Below, piece by piece: positions 13,328-15,451 of a stretch of 15,451 bases of DNA; positions within the stretch are counted from its first letter, which is position 1; every line of letters starts with the position of its first letter. Location of the stretch: contig CAMIKG010000089.1 in the NCBI GenBank assembly GCA_946221915.1, positions 1-15,451 of the forward strand, read 5' to 3'. The position numbers and the translations under genes were made by a program. The notes under the pieces were generated by a model. The model worked only from the letters and a program-made list of their open reading frames with translations, ran no database searches and was not told the DNA's origin. Origin of the DNA: an uncultured Erwinia sp. (lineage in GTDB: Bacteria; Pseudomonadota; Gammaproteobacteria; Enterobacterales; Enterobacteriaceae).

Positions 13328-14326
13328 ATGATCGATTCCCGCCTTCCCCTGACTGATATTCACCGCCACCTTGACGGCAATATCCGTGCGCAAACCATCC
13401 TCGATTTAGGTCGCGAATTTAATCTCTCCCTGCCCGCCAGCACGCTGGAAACGCTGCGCCCACATGTGCAGGTCACCGCCAGTGAACCGGATCTGGTGAG
13501 TTTTTTACAAAAACTCGACTGGGGCGTGAAAGTGCTGGGTTCTCTTGACGCCTGCCGCCGCGTGGCGCTGGAGAATGTGGCCGATGCCGCGCAGGCGGGC
13601 ATCCATTACGCTGAACTGCGCTTCTCTCCGGGCTATATGGCGATGACCCACCAGCTGCCAGTGGCGGGCGTGGTGGAAGCAGTGATTGACGGCATCAAAG
13701 CCGGCTGTCAGCAGTATGATATTGACGTCCGCCTGATCGGCATCATGAGCCGTACCTTTGGCGAACAGGCGTGCCTGCGCGAGCTGGAGGGTTTGCTGGC
13801 GCACCGTGACGGCATCACCGCCATCGATCTGGCTGGTGACGAGCTCGGCTTCCCGGGCGGTCAGTTCCTCAGCCACTTTAAGCGTGCGCGTGACGCCGGA
13901 TTCCATATCACCGTGCATGCCGGTGAAGCAGCCGGAGCAGAAAGTATCTGGCAAGCGATTCGCGAACTGGGCGCCGAGCGTATTGGCCATGGGGTAAAAG
14001 CCGTGGAAGATCGTGCGCTGATGGACTTCCTGGCCGAGCGACAGATTGGTATTGAATCCTGTCTGACCTCCAACATTCAGACCAGCACCGTTGCACAGCT
14101 GAACCAGCATCCGCTGGCAGCCTTCCTGAATCATGGTATCCTCGCCACTATCAACACTGACGATCCCGCGGTTCAGGGGATTGAGATTGCTCATGAATAT
14201 CAGGTCGCAGCCCCACAGGCAGGCCTGACGCCACAGCAGATACGCACCGCCCAGGATAACGGCCTGAAAATTGCCTTCCTGAGCGAAGCGGAGAAACAAC
14301 GTATTCGGGCAAAAGTGGCAGCCTGA
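13328..14326 (+). CDS. add: Adenosine deaminase
   Basis: This enzyme deaminates adenosine and deoxyadenosine to inosine and deoxyinosine in purine salvage. The 332 residues compare with 333 in E. coli. The TIM-barrel zinc site is intact: H12 and H14 in DIHRHLDGN, H197 with catalytic E200 in HITVHAGEAAG, H221 in ERIGHGVK, and D278/D279 in INTDDPA. LRFSPGYMAM and CLTSNIQTST are further family strings. Start is ATG 13328 with a modest purine-rich ribosome binding site (AGAGAG). It has its own promoter with an excellent -10 and paired palindromes, and a terminator after it. It therefore appears monocistronic. Confidence 0.97.
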   Translation: MIDSRLPLTDIHRHLDGNIRAQTILDLGREFNLSLPASTLETLRPHVQVTASEPDLVSFLQKLDWGVKVLGSLDACRRVALENVADAAQAGIHYAELRFSPGYMAMTHQLPVAGVVEAVIDGIKAGCQQYDIDVRLIGIMSRTFGEQACLRELEGLLAHRDGITAIDLAGDELGFPGGQFLSHFKRARDAGFHITVHAGEAAGAESIWQAIRELGAERIGHGVKAVEDRALMDFLAERQIGIESCLTSNIQTSTVAQLNQHPLAAFLNHGILATINTDDPAVQGIEIAHEYQVAAPQAGLTPQQIRTAQDNGLKIAFLSEAEKQRIRAKVAA

Positions 14327-14335
14327 TCCTCAGTG

Positions 14336-14362
14336 GGGAGGCATTGACGCCTCCCTGTTATT
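14336..14362 (+). terminator. add terminator
   Basis: GGGAGGC-ATTGAC-GCCTCCC forms a perfect 7-bp GC-rich stem 10 nt after the add stop, followed by TGTTATT. The stem is strong and the T tract moderate. Confidence 0.75.
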
Positions 14363-14377
14363 ACGCGCTTTTGCGGG

Positions 14378-14407
14378 TTGATTTTTGCAACGCCATTTCG
14401 CGATACT
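14378..14407 (+). promoter_or_regulatory. Predicted promoter of the LuxR-type regulator
   Basis: TTGATT (14378-14383) and GATACT (14402-14407) are spaced 18 bp apart, a reasonable sigma-70 pattern, ~50 bp before the start codon. A weak, over-long lux-box-like sequence (CTGGCGTAC to GTGCAG, 14413-14433) covers the expected transcription start. EsaR-type regulators repress their own promoters at such a place, but the spacing here does not fit the 18-20 bp lux box. Confidence 0.4.
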
Positions 14408-14457
14408 CAAATCTGGCGTACCCGTTTGTGCAGTCTCACGATGAGAGAAAATGATCA

Positions 14458-15168
14458 ATGCGAGAGAATTTTTTTGCCAACAGAGAAAAGAACCAGAGAA
14501 TAAAGGACGTTTTAGAGGAGAACCTGAAAAAATATGGAGAAATAAATTATGTCTATGGTGTGATGAATAAAAGAAACACCGATGAGATGAGCATCATCAG
14601 TGACTTCCCTGACGAACTGGTTGACAGCTATCTGAACAGCAAACGGCAGAATATCGATCCCGTCATTATCAATTCCCTTAATCGTATCTCCTCCTTCCCG
14701 TGGAATGAAGATATGACGATTAATGCACAATGGACGGTGAAGAAGGTTTTTGAGCCTGTCAGTTCTTTCAGCGGTTATGCGTTTATTGTACACGATCATA
14801 ATAATAACCTCGCCATTTTATCGCTGTATATTAGCAAGCTTACCCGGGAAGAAATTGAGAATAACATTATCACCCATAAAGATGAAATTCAGGGCTTATT
14901 AATTCGTATTCACGAAATGATGCTTCATGCCTACGAAGAGGAAAATGAAGTTGCTAAACATGTCCTGACCTCACGTGAAGCAGAAATACTCTACTGGAGC
15001 AGCACCGGCAAGACGTATAGCGAAGTCGCCAGCCTGCTGCACATCACGGTGAGCACGGTTAAGTTTCACATCGGCAATGTGGTAAAAAAAATGGGGGTGA
15101 AAAACGCCAAACATGCCATCAGCTTAGGGATAGAGCTTAATATGATTACCCCGCCAACAAAAAAATAG
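14458..15168 (+). CDS. LuxR-family quorum-sensing regulator, EsaR-like
   Basis: This 236-residue transcription factor has an N-terminal autoinducer-binding domain (about residues 15-160) and a C-terminal GerE/LuxR helix-turn-helix (about 168-230: LTSREAEILYWSSTGKTY, then ITVSTVKFHIGNVVKKMGV). The overall pattern (YPDE-like segment, DPVI, FPWNED, HDHNNNLA, YWSSTGKTYSEVA) resembles EsaR of Pantoea. Of the acyl-homoserine-lactone-site residues, Y58, D67, P68, W82 and G106 are present. The Trp normally at TraR position 57 is Leu54 here. No luxI gene lies in the window, so it may be an orphan. The gene is visibly AT-richer than add and ydgA, which suggests acquisition. It has its own predicted promoter; its targets are unknown. 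ATG 14458 is preceded by GAGAGAAA. Confidence 0.9.
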   Translation: MRENFFANREKNQRIKDVLEENLKKYGEINYVYGVMNKRNTDEMSIISDFPDELVDSYLNSKRQNIDPVIINSLNRISSFPWNEDMTINAQWTVKKVFEPVSSFSGYAFIVHDHNNNLAILSLYISKLTREEIENNIITHKDEIQGLLIRIHEMMLHAYEEENEVAKHVLTSREAEILYWSSTGKTYSEVASLLHITVSTVKFHIGNVVKKMGVKNAKHAISLGIELNMITPPTKK

Positions 15169-15431
15169 CAAAACGTCACATGATATTATTTGCCAACACC
15201 AGAAAATCAATTTGCTTCAATATCAACTAATTGATATTGAAGCGAAAAATCCTGACATGACATAAAGTTATATAGTCAAGCCTGCGCCCCTTCCCACATA
15301 TTGTCCCGCCTGATTTCCTGCGATACCGTAATAGCCACATTGAGCCATTACGGAGCATCCTCACAACCTTAATTAATCACAGTTAATTATTTACCTTTCG
15401 CAATCATTCTTTCAGAAAATATTAATAGGAT
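15169..15431. other. AT-rich intergenic region with two inverted repeats
   Basis: No gene is seen between the LuxR-type gene and the start codon at the right edge. The region contains the 30-bp near-palindrome at 15214-15243 and CCGTAAT/ATTACGG arms at 15326-15332 and 15347-15353 (14-bp spacer). A TTAATTA pair near 15370-15390 sits in very AT-rich DNA just before the next gene. This looks like a regulated promoter region for the next gene. Confidence 0.5.
15214..15243. repeat. 13-bp perfect inverted repeat around a 4-nt centre
   Basis: GCTTCAATATCAA (15214-15226) and TTGATATTGAAGC (15231-15243) are exact reverse complements flanking CTAA. On the plus strand GAAAAAT follows, so there is no T-run and it is not a standard terminator for the LuxR-type gene. 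An operator for a dimeric or tetrameric regulator of the downstream gene, or an RNA hairpin at the 3' end, are both possible. Confidence 0.7.
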
Positions 15432-15451
15432 ATGAAAATGAAATGTAAACA
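15432..15451 (+). CDS. Start of an unidentified gene (partial, cut by the window edge)
   Basis: Two in-frame ATG codons (15432 and 15438) begin a reading frame MKMKCK that runs off the right edge. AGGA (15427-15430) is well spaced for the second ATG (7 nt) and too close for the first. The Lys-rich beginning would suit a signal peptide, and the long AT-rich upstream region suits a regulated gene. Six codons are too few to identify a product. Confidence 0.35.

Noticed and set aside
14413..14433. A lux-box-like sequence CTGGCGTAC...GTGCAG at the LuxR promoter
   Set aside because: The half-sites are about 5 bp too far apart for an 18-20 bp lux/esa box and the left half is poor. Kept only as a remark under the promoter.
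1..15451. tRNA, rRNA, CRISPR arrays, insertion sequences, prophage or toxin-antitoxin genes
   Set aside because: I looked for cloverleaf-like stretches, regularly spaced repeats, transposase motifs and small gene pairs and saw none.

Overview
This window looks like chromosomal DNA from the replication-terminus region of an Enterobacterales bacterium, most likely an Erwiniaceae member such as Pantoea or Erwinia. Three things point this way: a full-length tus gene next to Ter sites, very close E. coli-type homologues throughout (mlc/dgsA, ynfL, ynfM, fumC, manA, ydgA, add), and a LuxR regulator of the EsaR type. The family assignment is inferred from remembered protein resemblance, not from a search.

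Layout. (1) Positions 1-2035, minus strand: the 5' part of a chaperone-usher fimbrial cluster, with a complete periplasmic chaperone and an usher that runs off the left edge. No major subunit gene lies upstream of the chaperone. Instead there are about 880 bp of AT-rich non-coding DNA with an intrinsic terminator in the leader and several short repeats. (2) Positions 2914-5986, minus strand: a dethiobiotin-synthase-like gene (ynfK/bioD2 type), the global sugar repressor mlc, and the LysR regulator ynfL. The mlc promoter region holds a readable CRP site and a Mlc-type inverted-repeat operator. (3) Positions 6082-7347, plus strand: the MFS transporter ynfM, divergent from ynfL. (4) Positions 7440-8534: two same-orientation Ter sites 136 bp apart, then tus. 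(5) Positions 8571-10018: fumC on the minus strand, convergent with tus and ending in a strong terminator. (6) Positions 10283-14326, plus strand: manA, ydgA and add, each followed by its own terminator hairpin. (7) Positions 14458-15168: an AT-rich, probably acquired LuxR-type quorum-sensing regulator. It is followed by a 30-bp near-palindrome and the first codons of another plus-strand gene at the right edge.

The genes mostly serve central metabolism and replication rather than one pathway. Mlc and ManA both relate to PTS sugar use. FumC is the oxidant-stable fumarase, Add salvages adenosine, and Tus with its Ter sites halts forks moving left to right. Compared with E. coli K-12 the order is condensed: ynfM abuts tus, fumC abuts manA with no fumA, and ydgA abuts add.

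I found no clear new multi-gene system. The most interesting signals are the paired Ter sites upstream of tus (the distal one inside a perfect 9-bp inverted repeat), the LuxR regulator with Leu at a normally conserved autoinducer-contacting Trp position, the paired TTGCGCAA palindromes on the add promoter, and the fimbrial leader without a major pilin gene.
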